Of a DNA stretch of 64,000 nucleotides, positions 45,875-54,305 are shown in pieces. The stretch spans positions 1-64,000 of the forward strand of contig NZ_JAKEVD010000001.1 in the NCBI RefSeq assembly GCF_022398325.1, read 5' to 3'. This DNA comes from Shewanella sp. Isolate13 (GTDB lineage: Bacteria > Pseudomonadota > Gammaproteobacteria > Enterobacterales > Shewanellaceae). A model generated the notes under the pieces. The model saw nothing but the letters and a program-made list of their open reading frames with translations, was not told the origin of the DNA and made no database searches. The position numbers were made by a program, and so were the translations under genes. The stretch's first letter is position 1. The number at the start of each line of letters is the position of its first letter.

Positions 45875-46332
45875 AAAATTGTCCTGTTAAATTTTATTTT
45901 TTATTTAGATAGGTCAGATTTAGAACGACTTTGAGGGAGAGGATTTTGCAAGCTAACAATATCATTAACAGCCCCCAATCGAATCTGGTCAAAATCAACC
46001 TTAGCGATTCCAATTGGCCCCAACGGCTAGTTAAATAATACGTGTATTCACCTTATCAACTTAGCCACTGAGGCTGGATAAATCGTGGAAAATACAGATT
46101 GAATTGCTTCATTACGGCTCTTTCTCTAAAAAATGACTGTGAGTGACATTAACAGCTGTATTCCCTGCTAGCAAGCCATCTAGAGCAGTTAAAATCAACT
46201 TAGCACGAGTTGGCAACATCAATGTAAAACTTAAGCAGCAGTTACATTACGTTTTGCTTGTTTTACCAAAAATTTTCGCGCCATCCTAGTCGACATTGAT
46301 AAAAAAAAGTAAGTCGCTATAATGTCGCCTCC
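45875..46332. other. Intergenic region between the permease and the Mn riboswitch
   Basis: No gene supported. It holds the permease promoter on one side and the riboswitch promoter on the other, with low-information AT-rich sequence between. Confidence 0.4.
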
Positions 46333-46478
46333 GCTTCAGGGGAGTAGCTATCGGTGCGTGACTCAAGGATCACTTAAGTCTTCTACCGAGTATGTATCAA
46401 CATAATTGGCCACATGCCATGGTACATACAGCAGCTTGATGCGCGCCAGCCATCGAGTTTGCCCAGCAAGACCTGAGC
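46333..46478 (+). ncRNA. yybP-ykoY manganese riboswitch
   Basis: The closing helix pairs GCTTCAGG (46333-46340) with CCTGAGC (46472-46478). It is followed by the conserved loop GGGGAGTAGC (46339-46348) and a later TATCAACATAATTGGCC element, and it ends GCAAGACC. These are the hallmark L1 and L3 pieces of the Mn2+-sensing yybP-ykoY motif. It leads to a Mn2+ exporter of the UPF0016 family, the expected target, about 70 bp before the start. Confidence 0.9.
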
Positions 46479-46551
46479 ACCGCACCTCTTAATTTGGGGA
46501 AGAGTTGCTGTGCTTAGAGTTTGCTATTTGTCCCCATTATAGGATTGAACC

Positions 46552-47106
46552 TTGGAAGCTCTGCTCGCCTCGACGCTTACCGTTGCCATCGCCGAAATCG
46601 GTGATAAGACTCAGCTATTAGCACTTATCTTAGCCGCTCGCTTTAAAAACAAGACAGCCATTATTCTCGGCATATTTCTGTCGACTTTAGTTAATCACTT
46701 TGCCGCCGCTTGGCTTGGTCAATGGGCCATCTCTTGGATCAGCCCCGAAATGGGACGCTACTTGGTGGCTGGTTCTTTCTTTGCCATCGCGCTATGGGTA
46801 TTAATTCCCGACAAAGTCGATGCCGAAGAGAGCCGTTTCTATGCCATGGGACCGTTTATAGCCACCTTTATTCTATTCTTTATCGCCGAGATGGGCGATA
46901 AGACCCAGATTGCTACCGTGGTGCTATCGGCCAAATACGATGCCTTAGCCATGGTGGTAATGGGTACCACCTTGGGTATGCTCATTGCCAACGTTCCAGT
47001 GGTCATAGCCGGGCACTTTAGCGCCGAAAAGCTGCCCATGAGCTGGATCCACCGCGGCTGCGCCGTACTATTTGCACTGCTTGGTGTCGCGACCTTAGTT
47101 TTTTAA
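46552..47106 (+). CDS. mneA: Mn2+ exporter, UPF0016/GDT1 (MneA) family
   Basis: A 184-residue membrane protein with six predicted helices in two inverted halves. Each half carries the E-x-G-D-K-(T/S) signature: EIGDKTQLLAL (about 15-25) and EMGDKTQIATV (about 113-123). Members such as Vibrio MneA export Mn2+. The start is TTG 46552, with AGGA 7 nt upstream. Control by a Mn2+ riboswitch is predicted from the leader. The stop is followed by AAGAAAGGTTCTAGG repeat sequence. The convergent catalase gene may reflect a shared oxidative/Mn theme. Confidence 0.9.
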   Translation: MEALLASTLTVAIAEIGDKTQLLALILAARFKNKTAIILGIFLSTLVNHFAAAWLGQWAISWISPEMGRYLVAGSFFAIALWVLIPDKVDAEESRFYAMGPFIATFILFFIAEMGDKTQIATVVLSAKYDALAMVVMGTTLGMLIANVPVVIAGHFSAEKLPMSWIHRGCAVLFALLGVATLVF

Positions 47107-47109
47107 AGA

Positions 47110-47245
47110 AAGGTTCTAGGTTCTAGGTTCTAGCACAAACAAAATACAAAAAGGCAAAACAGCATCCACTGTTTTGCCTTTAGCTTTTCAGATCTTAGCT
47201 CCTGCTTTTCCTAGGACCTAGAACCTGCTTTCACCTAGAACCTTT
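47110..47245. repeat. Heptamer repeat pair in inverted orientation around a terminator
   Basis: Three GGTTCTA heptamers at 47112-47132 on the plus strand face CCTAGAACC-type heptamers at 47213-47243 in the opposite orientation. Between them is a 13-bp hairpin (47150-47162 with 47169-47181, loop 6 nt) flanked by A and T runs, which can terminate mneA and katB. Confidence 0.75.
47150..47184. terminator. Bidirectional terminator between mneA and katB
   Basis: A perfect 13-bp stem (AAAGGCAAAACAG/CTGTTTTGCCTTT). It lies inside the inverted heptamer pair. Confidence 0.8.
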
Positions 47246-47255
47246 CTTAGCCTGA

Positions 47256-48719
47256 TTAACCCTTTAACGCTTCTTCTACTCGGCGACCATAGTCGCTGTC
47301 TGCGGCGCTGAAGTGCTCAACCATCTTATTCTGAGTCGCTTCGCTCACGACACTTAATGTGCTGACAATGTTAGCAACCAATCTCGCCTTCTCATCTTCT
47401 GGCAGTAAGCGATATAGATCACCGGCTTGGCTGAAGTCATCTTGGTCATAACGGCTGTAGCGATCTGCTTCACCATCTAAACGCAGCGGTGGCTCGGCAA
47501 ACTGCGCCTGATCTTGCAGACCATCGTGACTGTTTGGGCCGTAGTTACGACTCGCATCACCACCAGTCTGACTACCAGAGAATGGGCACTGTGTTCCCGC
47601 CATCGCACCGCCACGCTGATGGTGATTGGCCGTTGTAGCATGAGGACAGTTAACCGGTAACTGGTTGTAGTTCGCGCCGATGCGGTAACGCTGGGCGTCG
47701 GCATAGGCAAATAAGCGCGCCTGCAACATCTTATCGGGTGAAGCCCCCACACCTGGCACTAGGTTGCTTGGCGCTAACGCCACCTGCTCAACCTCGGCAA
47801 AGTAGTTATTAGGCATGCGATTTAACTCAAGCTCACCGATCTCAATCAGTGGATAATCGGCGTGCGGCCATACCTTAGTCAGATCAAACGGATTGATATG
47901 GTAAGTATTGGCGTCTGCCTCTGGCATGATCTGCACTTTAACAGCCCACTTAGGGAAGTTACCGTCGGTGATAGCGGCAACCATATCGCGCTGTGATGAG
48001 TCAGGATCGATACCTTTTAAAATATCTGCCTGCTGAGCCGTTAAGTTGGCGATGCCCTGCTTAGTCTTAAAGTGGAACTTAACCCAGAAACGCTCACCTT
48101 TGGCATTCCAGAACGAGAAGGTGTGGGAGCCAAAGCCATGCATCTGACGGTAGTTTGCAGGGATACCGCGATCAGACATTAATACTGTCACCTGATGCAT
48201 GGCTTCAGGGTTTAGCGCCCAGAAGTCCCACATCGCATGGGGATCTTTAAGGTTTGTCTGTGGGTTACGCTTTTGCGTATGGATAAAGTCTGGAAACTTG
48301 ATGCCATCACGCAGGAAAAAAGTCGGCGTGTTGTTACCCACAATATCGTGGTTACCCTGTGTGGTATAGAAACGCAAACCAAAACCGCGAGGGTCACGCT
48401 CTGCATCGGCCGACCCCATCTCACCACCCACAGTTGAGAAACGCACGAAGGTTTCAGTCTGCTTACCTACACCGCTGAAGTGATCGGCGATGGTGTAATC
48501 ACTCATGTCACGAGTCAACGTAAACGTGCCGTAAACCCCGGTTCCTTTAGCATGGACAATACGCTCAGGAATACGCTCGCGGTTAAAGTGGGCAAGCTTC
48601 TCAATAAGGTGCCAGTCTTGAAGTAATAATGGTCCACGCTCGCCTGCTGACAGTGAGTTTTGGTCATCGCTGATTGGTGCGCCATTCTGTGCGGTAAGAA
48701 CTCGGTTTTGCTGACTCAT
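47256..48719 (-). CDS. katB: Monofunctional heme catalase (small subunit, clade 3)
   Basis: Decomposes hydrogen peroxide. It has 487 residues, the normal small-subunit size. The active-site block is FNRERIPERIVHAKGTGVYG (distal His), FVRFSTVGGEMGSADAERDPRGF follows, and the proximal heme-ligand block is RLFAYADAQRYRIG (Tyr about 330). It lacks a signal peptide, so it is cytoplasmic. The name katB follows the Shewanella convention and is not proven here. No OxyR site was identified upstream. Confidence 0.93.
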   Translation of the reverse strand: MSQQNRVLTAQNGAPISDDQNSLSAGERGPLLLQDWHLIEKLAHFNRERIPERIVHAKGTGVYGTFTLTRDMSDYTIADHFSGVGKQTETFVRFSTVGGEMGSADAERDPRGFGLRFYTTQGNHDIVGNNTPTFFLRDGIKFPDFIHTQKRNPQTNLKDPHAMWDFWALNPEAMHQVTVLMSDRGIPANYRQMHGFGSHTFSFWNAKGERFWVKFHFKTKQGIANLTAQQADILKGIDPDSSQRDMVAAITDGNFPKWAVKVQIMPEADANTYHINPFDLTKVWPHADYPLIEIGELELNRMPNNYFAEVEQVALAPSNLVPGVGASPDKMLQARLFAYADAQRYRIGANYNQLPVNCPHATTANHHQRGGAMAGTQCPFSGSQTGGDASRNYGPNSHDGLQDQAQFAEPPLRLDGEADRYSRYDQDDFSQAGDLYRLLPEDEKARLVANIVSTLSVVSEATQNKMVEHFSAADSDYGRRVEEALKG

Positions 48720-49045
48720 ACATTACTCCTCAGTCTTGGCTTGTCTCAAGCCAAGTTTCGATTAAATCAAAAATAGTGGCCATGGTTTATCTCCTGCGTA
48801 CAAACGCTATAACGGATAGGCCTTAAGTGTTGAGTTAATACTAGTCAGTAATTAATGATTTATAAAACGATTAAAGTAGATAACTCTAAACTAAAATTCA
48901 GATTAGAATTAATTAAAAAAATCGGTTGGGTAAAACTGTGTCGGAAGATTGGTTAGATAGAATGGCTTGGTTAGAATTGAAAAGTGGAGTGAGGCGGGAA
49001 AACAGCGACTGAGTATCACGGCTGCTCTCCCTATTGTTATAGCGC
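48720..49045. other. Intergenic region between katB and a small membrane gene
   Basis: 326 bp, AT-rich, with the katB promoter region presumably near 48730-48900. I see no operator I can name and no gene. Confidence 0.4.
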
Positions 49046-49294
49046 CTAGGTTTGACTCTTTAATTTGGTTTCAGCCTTATAGAGTTTAACTAAGTAATAG
49101 GCATCGATGAGTACGATAAAGAAGTTAACCAAGGCTACCGGAATCGCACCGATAGCGAGTCCGTAGGCTACGAACAGTGCCGCTCCAACTAGGTTCCACC
49201 AACGTAATTTTTTGATGTTAGACATCATTAAGGATATTGCGACGACGACTGACGCTAGGTATCCGACCCACTCCCATATTGTTGCGTTATCCAT
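49046..49294 (-). CDS. Small three-helix membrane protein (YgjV-like)
   Basis: An 82-residue protein that is almost all membrane: three hydrophobic segments (VGYLASVVVAISLMM, NLVGAALFVAYGLAIGA, ALVNFFIVLIDAYYLVKLY) and a short charged tail. The layout resembles the YgjV/inner-membrane hypothetical group, for which no function is established. It is transcribed on its own. Confidence 0.68.
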   Translation of the reverse strand: MDNATIWEWVGYLASVVVAISLMMSNIKKLRWWNLVGAALFVAYGLAIGAIPVALVNFFIVLIDAYYLVKLYKAETKLKSQT

Positions 49295-49454
49295 TCGCGC
49301 TCCTAACTATCGATATTCGGCCTAAGCAGCGCCTAGGCATAATAAAAGACTTAGTATAAGTATGAGCAAAAGTTAGCCATTAAAACAGGCCTTAGCTAAA
49401 TAAAATTACTCACACTGGAGTGGAACTTAGTCGCAGGATCGCACACTGCTAATG

Positions 49455-49519
49455 TTTAACCACTGCGGCAGTCATGGGGAGCTAAACTTTAGCGTTTAAC
49501 CACTGCGGCAGTCATGGGG
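49455..49519 (-). repeat. Two extra copies of the thioesterase gene tail
   Basis: TTTAACCACTGCGGCAGTCATG occurs at 49455-49476 (A) and 49495-49516 (B). The same sequence, with CTTAACC for TTTAACC, occurs at 49613-49634 (C), which is the real 3' end of the thioesterase gene. Read on the minus strand each encodes MTAAVVK followed by His, Arg or Arg and a stop. Copy B also keeps a diverged upstream part that can read SAGEW-LYMIYRP, like the authentic SAGELCCISR. A and B appear to be decayed duplicates. Confidence 0.8.
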
Positions 49520-49606
49520 GCGGTAGATCATATACAGCCACTCTCCGGCGCTTGGTGCGCGATATTAAACAGTTGAACAAGCGTTTAAGCGTTTAGCTTT
49601 TTACCT

Positions 49607-50044
49607 TTAACGCTTAACCACTGCGGCAGTCATGCGCGAGATACAGCACAGCTCACCGGCACTGTTATGGATAAGCACTTCCCAAACCGAGCTACGCTTT
49701 CCTAGGTGCACCGCTTTTGCCGTGGCGGTAAGTATGCCGTTGCGGGAGGCTTTGAGGTGATTGGCGTTAATCTCTTGGCCAACACAGTAATAGTTTTCAA
49801 AATCGACCGCGAAATTAGCCGCGTAACTTGCAACGGTTTCTGCCAGTGCCACATTGGCACCGCCATGAACGATGCCGAGGGGATTATGCACAGCGGGAGT
49901 CGCAGGCATTGTTGCCTTCATATAGTCATCACCAATCTCGGTAATGGTGATCCCAAGCGTCTGCATCAGGGTACCTTTACCATGCATCCCCGCATCCATT
50001 TGCGCGCATACTTCAAGGGTTACAGGTTTAAACCAAATCGACAT
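49607..50044 (-). CDS. PaaI-family hotdog thioesterase
   Basis: A 145-residue acyl-CoA thioesterase-type hotdog protein. The central helix block is HNPLGIVHGGANVALAETVASYAAN (residues about 52-76), where Asn, His and Gly match the PaaI/4HBT-II active region. It ends SRMTAAVVK. The substrate is unknown; members hydrolyse aryl- or acyl-CoA. Two short degenerate copies of its 3' end lie just downstream, so a duplicate paralogue probably decayed here. Confidence 0.87.
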   Translation of the reverse strand: MSIWFKPVTLEVCAQMDAGMHGKGTLMQTLGITITEIGDDYMKATMPATPAVHNPLGIVHGGANVALAETVASYAANFAVDFENYYCVGQEINANHLKASRNGILTATAKAVHLGKRSSVWEVLIHNSAGELCCISRMTAAVVKR

Positions 50045-50405
50045 ATTTAACTTCCACTAATGTTATTGTTGACTGTTATTGATTCTCAATATTGAGCACA
50101 GTCTACTTTGTCAGACAAGATCTTGAAACAGCTAATAGAGCCAAGGGCATGAATTGGCTCATAGCACTAACCTAATAACTCGATAACTTAAGATCGGTAC
50201 AAGTTGGGCTTTATGCTAAAGAGGCCGTGAGGGGAAATCGATAGGGTAAAACAGAGTTGGTCCGCGAGAATACTTAATATTTTTTGTCGATTACGTAAAC
50301 GTCCAACTTAGTGTGCATAATCGCGGACCAGAGGGTAAAGAGATAAGCCAAACTATATTCTTTTTAAAGAGTCGCGCAGCCTATCTTGCCAAGCTTAATT
50401 CTTTA
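50045..50405. other. Intergenic region with an IR-bounded insert
   Basis: 361 bp between the thioesterase start and the deoD stop. It holds the 10-bp inverted repeat described separately. No gene supported. Confidence 0.5.
50258..50330. repeat. 73-bp element bounded by 10-bp perfect inverted repeats
   Basis: TGGTCCGCGA (50258-50267) and TCGCGGACCA (50321-50330) enclose 53 bp. Outside them AGGGTAAA occurs on each side (50243-50250 and 50332-50339), like short direct repeats. It may be a small MITE-like element or a long-range RNA stem beyond deoD. Confidence 0.55.
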
Positions 50406-51116
50406 TTAAAGAAGATCTTCAACAGCATCTAACGTGAGCTTGATCATGTCGTTCAGTGTCTGCTGACGCTCTTCTGCCGTTAGGTGTAGGCCTTGGCGAA
50501 GGTGATCGGTTACCGTCATCATCGCCAGTGCGTTGGCACCAAACTCGGTTGCAACGCCGTAAAGGCCAGCCGCTTCCATCTCGACACCTAAGATGCCGTA
50601 CTTTTCCATGAAGTCATAACGAGTCTCGTCAGCACAGTAGAACAAGTCTGAAGAGTACAAGTTACCTACATGGTAGCTAGCACCTAACTTTTCAGCTGAG
50701 TCAGCCGCACGCTTCAACAAATTAAAGTCGGCGATCATAGCAAAATCTGTGTTCGCAAAACGGGTTCTGTTTACCGCAGAGTCAGTGCTTGCACCCATCG
50801 CCATAACCACATCCATCAACTTGATCTTGTCGCTAACCGCGCCGCAAGAACCGATACGGATGATGTTCTCAACACCATACTCGGTGATTAGCTCTTTAGC
50901 GTAGATAGAGATAGATGGAATGCCCATACCTGAACCCATCACAGAGATCTTCTTGCCTTTATATTCGCCGGTGTAACCCAACATATTGCGTACGTCGGTC
51001 ACTAGCACGGCATTTTCTAAGAAGTTATCGGCAATGTATTTTGCTCTTAGTGGGTCGCCAGGCATTAATACGGTTTTAGCAAATGCACCGTTTTCGGCGT
51101 TGATATGTGGAGTCAT
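50406..51116 (-). CDS. deoD: Purine nucleoside phosphorylase, DeoD type
   Basis: Cleaves purine (deoxy)ribonucleosides with phosphate, giving base and ribose-1-phosphate. It has 236 residues, matching the hexameric E. coli enzyme (239). GSCGAV (about 90-95) binds phosphate, EMEAAGLYG (about 178-186) holds the Glu and Met of the nucleoside site, and VTDH follows with the catalytic Asp. It lies downstream of nupC on the same strand, so uptake and phosphorolysis are coupled. An intercistronic hairpin lies between them. Confidence 0.96.
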   Translation of the reverse strand: MTPHINAENGAFAKTVLMPGDPLRAKYIADNFLENAVLVTDVRNMLGYTGEYKGKKISVMGSGMGIPSISIYAKELITEYGVENIIRIGSCGAVSDKIKLMDVVMAMGASTDSAVNRTRFANTDFAMIADFNLLKRAADSAEKLGASYHVGNLYSSDLFYCADETRYDFMEKYGILGVEMEAAGLYGVATEFGANALAMMTVTDHLRQGLHLTAEERQQTLNDMIKLTLDAVEDLL

Positions 51117-51138
51117 GATACTTTCCTTACAAAAATAA

Positions 51139-51167
51139 GATGCTTGTTTGCGCTATAAACAAGCATC
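51139..51167 (-). terminator. Intercistronic hairpin between nupC and deoD
   Basis: An 11-bp stem pairs 51139-51149 with 51157-51167, loop 7 nt. On the minus strand it is followed by TTATTTTTG, so it may attenuate transcription or protect the upstream message. Confidence 0.75.
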
Positions 51168-51197
51168 GTTTACTAAATATTGTTTTTTATTAAATGC

Positions 51198-52424
51198 TTA
51201 GCCCGCTAAGCTATAGAGTAGACCCGCGATGGTACCACTCATTAAGTTCGCAAGAGCAGCGGCAATCAAGGCCTTCATACCTAGAGCACTTAAGTCATGG
51301 CGACGCTCAGGGCAAAGTGCCGCTAAACCACCGATTACCATGGCCAGTGAGCCGATGTTAGCGAAACCACACAGAGCGAAACTGATGATGATTTGAGTCT
51401 TTTCTGATAGCTGATCGGCCACTTTTAAGAAGTCGATATAGGCGACGAACTCGTTAATCACCATCTTTTGACCGATAAATGATGCCGCTTGTGTCGCTTC
51501 ACTCCAAGGTACACCCATCACCCAAGCTAGCGGTGCGAGTAGGTAACCTAAGATAGCTTGCATGGTTAGGTCTTCAACACCAAACCAACCGCCAATGCCG
51601 CCTAGCATGCCGTTAACCATAGCGATAAGTGCTACGAAGGCTAATAACAGTGCCGATACAGAAAGCACTTGCTGCATACCCATTGCTGCACCGCCTGCGG
51701 CTGCATCGAGTACGTTGGCAGGCTTGTCTTCTACATCGTCCATCACTTTCTTGATGTCGTTTTGTGGCGTTTCTGTTTCAGGCCACATCAACTTAGCAAA
51801 TAGTAGACCCGCTGGCGCCGTCATAAAGGCTGCGGTTAGTACGTACTTAACGTCAACACCCATCTGGATATAACCAATCATGGTGCCACCAGCGACTGAA
51901 GCTAAACCACCTGTCATCACAGCAAATAACTCAGAACGAGTCATGTGCTTAACGAATGGTCTCACCATAGAAGGTGCTTCGATTGGGCCAACGAATATGT
52001 TTGCTGTTGCCGATAAAGATTCCGCACGGCTTGAGCCTAAAAGCTTAGATAATCCGCCACCAATTAATCCAATAACCAGCTGCATGATGCCAAGATAATA
52101 AAGTACGGCGATCAATGAGCTGATGAAGACCACAACAAACAGCACGTTAATCACAAAAATGAAGCCAACACCGAATTTAGCTAGGTCACCAAATAGGAAT
52201 GCTAAACCTTCGTTGGCATAGCCGATAACGTGCATCACACCATTTGATGCACCATCAAGCACTGCCTGCCCAACAGGCACATACATAACAAAGGCACCAA
52301 AGGCGACTTGAAACGTCAGCGCACCCAGTACGGTTCTAGGATTAATTGCTTTTCTATTTTCTGATAATGCAACCGCTAAGCCCATAAGACAAAGCATGCC
52401 GAACAAACTGATGAAAACTTCCAT
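51198..52424 (-). CDS. nupC: Concentrative nucleoside transporter, NupC family
   Basis: A proton-coupled nucleoside importer of 408 residues with the CNT architecture: about 8-10 TM helices and the two re-entrant core regions. Diagnostic blocks are GGGLSKLLGSSRAESLSATANIFVGPIEAP, only partly quoted here, and CGFANIGSLAMVIGGLA near residue 360. With deoD immediately downstream it forms a nucleoside scavenging unit, in the family usually controlled by CytR/CRP. I found no convincing site upstream. Confidence 0.92.
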   Translation of the reverse strand: MEVFISLFGMLCLMGLAVALSENRKAINPRTVLGALTFQVAFGAFVMYVPVGQAVLDGASNGVMHVIGYANEGLAFLFGDLAKFGVGFIFVINVLFVVVFISSLIAVLYYLGIMQLVIGLIGGGLSKLLGSSRAESLSATANIFVGPIEAPSMVRPFVKHMTRSELFAVMTGGLASVAGGTMIGYIQMGVDVKYVLTAAFMTAPAGLLFAKLMWPETETPQNDIKKVMDDVEDKPANVLDAAAGGAAMGMQQVLSVSALLLAFVALIAMVNGMLGGIGGWFGVEDLTMQAILGYLLAPLAWVMGVPWSEATQAASFIGQKMVINEFVAYIDFLKVADQLSEKTQIIISFALCGFANIGSLAMVIGGLAALCPERRHDLSALGMKALIAAALANLMSGTIAGLLYSLAG

Positions 52425-52865
52425 ACATTTATTACCATTTAAATATCAATATGACGGCAGTGTATACAGACGGAATTTTGCTGCAAGGAAATTGCTCGAG
52501 TTTGTCGAAGATAAACGAAGGTTTTATCGGCTTGGACAACAAACCCAGAAGAAACGGGCTGAATGCAAAGAAAAAACAATAAACAAAAAACAGAAAGACA
52601 ACCTCAACCTTACAGAGTACTCACCCAAACAGATGAATCTCAACATAAGGACTAAAATTAAGGCAGCTTATAAATAATGAGATTTGGCTGTTTAACGCCA
52701 AAATTTAGATCAAACGACTACAAAACTGAAAGTTTACAACCTGAAAAATAACAAAAACTAACCAAGTTAAGGCTCATATCACAACTGAGTGGCGGGCTTA
52801 ACTCAATTCTTTGCGCCATTATTAGCTAACAGAACTTAAACCGAGATTAAGGCATACTTAAAAAG
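52425..52865. other. nupC upstream region
   Basis: 441 bp of AT-rich sequence containing the nupC promoter on the minus strand. A plus-strand frame at 52396-52677 looks like a shadow with unusual lysine-rich content. No gene is supported. Confidence 0.45.
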
Positions 52866-52867
52866 AA

Positions 52868-53045
52868 GGTCCTAGAACGCTCCACTGCGAGGACGGGCTA
52901 AAGCCCTGCTAGGAAAGGCAAAAGCCAAAAGTACAACGCTGTGATCTTTTGCTTACCGCTTTATCTTTTCCTAGAACCTGCTTTTCCTAGCACCTAGGAC
53001 CTTTTATTTCTAATAACCTAGATTCTAGAACGCTTCGCTACTAGA
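52868..53045 (-). repeat. Composite dispersed repeat, copy in minus orientation
   Basis: On the minus strand it starts with heptamer-like CCTAGG/CCTAGAACC at 52969-53000, then a TTTTGCTTT tract and GGACGGGCTAAAGCCCTGC (52904-52922), the hairpin arm, then CGAGGACG. The part order matches copies 1 and 2 reversed. Confidence 0.7.
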
Positions 53046-53174
53046 GCGGACTATGTCCTGCTATACAATCCAAAGCTGTGTATGCTGTTGCTAATGTGGG
53101 TTGGGCTATAGCCCATCAGCCTTGTCGCTAAACACACCTAAATTAACAGCATAAATGCCGACCTACATTAATAA

Positions 53175-53415
53175 AAGGGCCTAGGACGCTTCGCTTCGAG
53201 GACGGGCTGAAGCCCTGCGAGGAAAAGCAAAAGCCAACAGCGTCAAGTTGTGATCTTTTGATTTTCCGCTTTATCTTTACCGGCTTTATCCGTCTCTGCT
53301 CATACCGTCACAGCCTTTCCGGCCTTTCTCAGCTTTCCCCGTCTTAGCTTTTATCGGCTCTAACCGGCTTTCCCCATCTTAGCTCTTCTCTTCTTTACCC
53401 AGCTTTTACCGTCTT
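53175..53415 (-). repeat. Composite dispersed repeat, long copy in minus orientation
   Basis: Read on the minus strand it begins at the 3' end of the LuxR-type gene with AAGACGG-rich body units, including GAGCCGATAAAAGCTAAGACGG (identical to part of the 36-kb array). It then has AAAAGATCACAA, a TTTTGCTTTTCCTCG tract and the hairpin arm GCAGGGCTTCAGCCCGTCC. The GGTTCTA heptamers are missing here. Confidence 0.75.
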
Positions 53416-53420
53416 TGCCT

Positions 53421-54086
53421 TTACCCTGAGACTATAAACTGACTCTGAAAAGATTGCGCCCAACGTAATAGCTCGACTCGATTTCTCGCTTGGGTCTTCC
53501 TGAAAATAGAGGAGATGTGTGCTTTAACTGTGTGCTCACTGATGTTCAGCGTGTTGGCGATCTCTTTATTACGCGCACCACTTGATACCAGCTGGATAAT
53601 GGTTTTCTCTCGTTTGGTTAGCAGCTGCAGCATTTCCGAGCTTTGCTCCGATAACTCATCCGGTGCTTCGACTCGGCGGATCAATTGGCGTAACATCTGA
53701 CTCATAAGGGGGCGGTCGAACCACAGCTCATCGGCCAACATCTTACGCAACCCCGTCAAAAGGAGATCTATCCGCTCTTCGCTAAATAACAAACCACGGA
53801 GTCCCATTAACAAAGCGGCATCGGCGGTCAGCTGTTCTCGCTCAACTTGATATAGGGCGACAGGGACATGCTTAACCAATTGACAGGCAATAAGCGGGAT
53901 ACCATTAGCATCGAGTGCGGCTCCCTGTTGTGATAACAGATAAAAGCTATTCACGTTAGCATTAGCTTCTAACTGTTCGACACTGGATAGGACGCGTGTT
54001 TTAAGTCCTATTGACTCCGCTAGAATTGCTAAGTGGCAAGGAGATGCCACCTGATGAAGAAAGACAACCTCATCAATTTTACTCAT
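53421..54086 (-). CDS. LuxR-family regulator with degenerate receiver (CsgD/VpsT-like)
   Basis: A 221-residue protein from ATG 54086, with AGGGAGA 7 nt upstream (a frame to 54131 adds 15 residues without a site). The C-terminal 70 residues are a LuxR helix-turn-helix (TKREKTIIQLVSSGARNKEI, then NISEHTVKAHISSIF). The N-terminal part has the receiver fold's layout but no acidic pocket or phospho-Asp (FYLLSQQGAALDANG), so it is probably not phosphorylated. That resembles CsgD/VpsT proteins that respond to c-di-GMP and control biofilm, inferred only. It is followed by a composite repeat. Confidence 0.8.
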   Translation of the reverse strand: MSKIDEVVFLHQVASPCHLAILAESIGLKTRVLSSVEQLEANANVNSFYLLSQQGAALDANGIPLIACQLVKHVPVALYQVEREQLTADAALLMGLRGLLFSEERIDLLLTGLRKMLADELWFDRPLMSQMLRQLIRRVEAPDELSEQSSEMLQLLTKREKTIIQLVSSGARNKEIANTLNISEHTVKAHISSIFRKTQARNRVELLRWAQSFQSQFIVSG

Positions 54087-54305
54087 CACTTTTCTCCCTG
54101 AAAAGTTTTGCCTGTCCGCTAAATAGAACAAACTCCGATGTTAAGTCAGAATCGAATCTGAGATAACATGAGAGCCTGCAACCTTAAATAGCACTTTTAC
54201 TGCGGCATTATTTTTATTCATCCCTACGAGGCACATCATGTGACCCGCTGAAGGCAAGAAGATAAAATCTTGCCTTTCTAAATTCCTTAGAATTCATTCA
54301 GCCTA

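Noticed and set aside
46200..46260. TyrR box for the aromatic permease
   Set aside because: TGTAAA and TTACA segments are present but the spacing is far too large for TGTAAA-N6-TTTACA.
52396..52677. A 93-residue plus-strand frame upstream of nupC
   Set aside because: Lysine-rich, low-complexity translation from AT-rich DNA, overlapping the nupC start. There is no support as a gene.
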